In this document: piece after piece, positions 63,867-64,000 of the stretch | Position numbering within the stretch: position 1 is the stretch's first letter | Layout: each line of letters begins with the position of its first letter | DNA from: Sphaerisporangium rufum | Lineage (GTDB): Bacteria > Actinomycetota > Actinomycetes > Streptosporangiales > Streptosporangiaceae | Assembly: GCF_016863395.1 (NCBI RefSeq) | Contig: NZ_BOOU01000087.1 | Span: 1-64,000 of the forward strand | Direction: 5' to 3' | Length of the DNA stretch: 64,000 bases | Notes under the pieces: model-generated | Seen by the model: only the letters and a program-made list of their open reading frames with translations | What the model was told of the DNA's origin: nothing | Database searches by the model: none | Program-made: the position numbers and the translations under genes

Positions 63867-64000
63867 AGTATCTCCTTCATTGTGATCGTCGGCCGCCGCA
63901 CGGGACAGGCTCGACAAGAGGGGAAGCGTGTGCGCAGCTTACCGGCTCGCCACACCCCGCCCCTCCGCGCTCGGCCGCCCGGCCCGGGGCCGGCCGCCGT

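Noticed and set aside
63867-64000. A longer ndk reading frame or another gene at the right edge
   Set aside because: The GTG at 63866 has a strong Shine-Dalgarno and matches the family start; no further start or motif was found to the edge.

Overview
The window is very GC-rich, with GTG starts, 4-bp stop/start overlaps and many probably leaderless genes. It is chromosomal DNA of a filamentous high-GC actinobacterium. The gene order ndk, mreBCD, pbp2, rodA, two TIGR-type radical-SAM genes, rne, rplU, rpmA, obg, proB, proA, nadD, rsfS and a gpgP-like gene, together with DUF4192, EI24 and DUF1990 proteins, suggests Streptosporangiales, perhaps Thermomonosporaceae. This placement is inference from content. 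No rRNA, insertion sequence, prophage or CRISPR array was seen.

Region 1 (1-8.4 kb) is mixed housekeeping: a DUF4192 protein, an EI24 membrane protein, Maf, a membrane-anchored unknown, a Pth2-type peptidyl-tRNA hydrolase, a divergent MFS transporter/GlxA-type regulator pair, tRNA-Ala(GGC) with a textbook terminator, and a methyltransferase. Region 2 (8.6-13.9 kb) is accessory: DUF1990, a secreted expansin-CBM2 protein, a GNAT enzyme, a UTRA-only protein without a DNA-binding domain, and a DUF2218-O-methyltransferase fusion divergent from an ArsR-type regulator whose promoter carries a near-perfect 24-bp palindrome.

Region 3 (14.0-31.8 kb) is the most interesting part. It holds a five-gene branched-chain-amino-acid-type ABC importer, a cyclase-family hydrolase, an M20 amidohydrolase, an acyl-CoA ligase, a TetR regulator, a thiolase-like protein lacking the usual cysteine next to a DUF35 protein, an SDR and an Eis-like acetyltransferase. 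A 16-18 bp palindrome, consensus AAGYGAACGATYGCTTTG, occurs four times, once at each start region: twice between the importer and hydrolase operons, once between the ligase and tetR, and once just downstream of a TTGACA-N17-AATATT promoter of the thiolase operon. This looks like a single-regulator catabolic regulon: import of an amide- or ester-like substrate, hydrolysis, CoA activation, oxidation and C-C cleavage. A fused indolepyruvate-type ferredoxin oxidoreductase and a divergent Lrp-type regulator follow, without the palindrome.

Region 4 (31.8-41.2 kb) carries an alpha/beta hydrolase, a second tRNA-Ala(GGC), an ECF41 sigma factor with a self-type promoter and coupled FAD oxidoreductase, a CynX-type transporter, an SRPBCC protein, small membrane proteins, a secreted DUF11 protein, an alditol oxidase and a third tRNA-Ala(GGC). 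Region 5 (41.2-64 kb) is conserved core: nadD-rsfS-gpgP, an M48 peptidase, a Ser/Thr kinase, proline synthesis, obg, L21/L27, RNase E/G, radical-SAM proteins, and the cell-elongation genes rodA, pbp2 and mreDCB, ending with ndk at the right edge.
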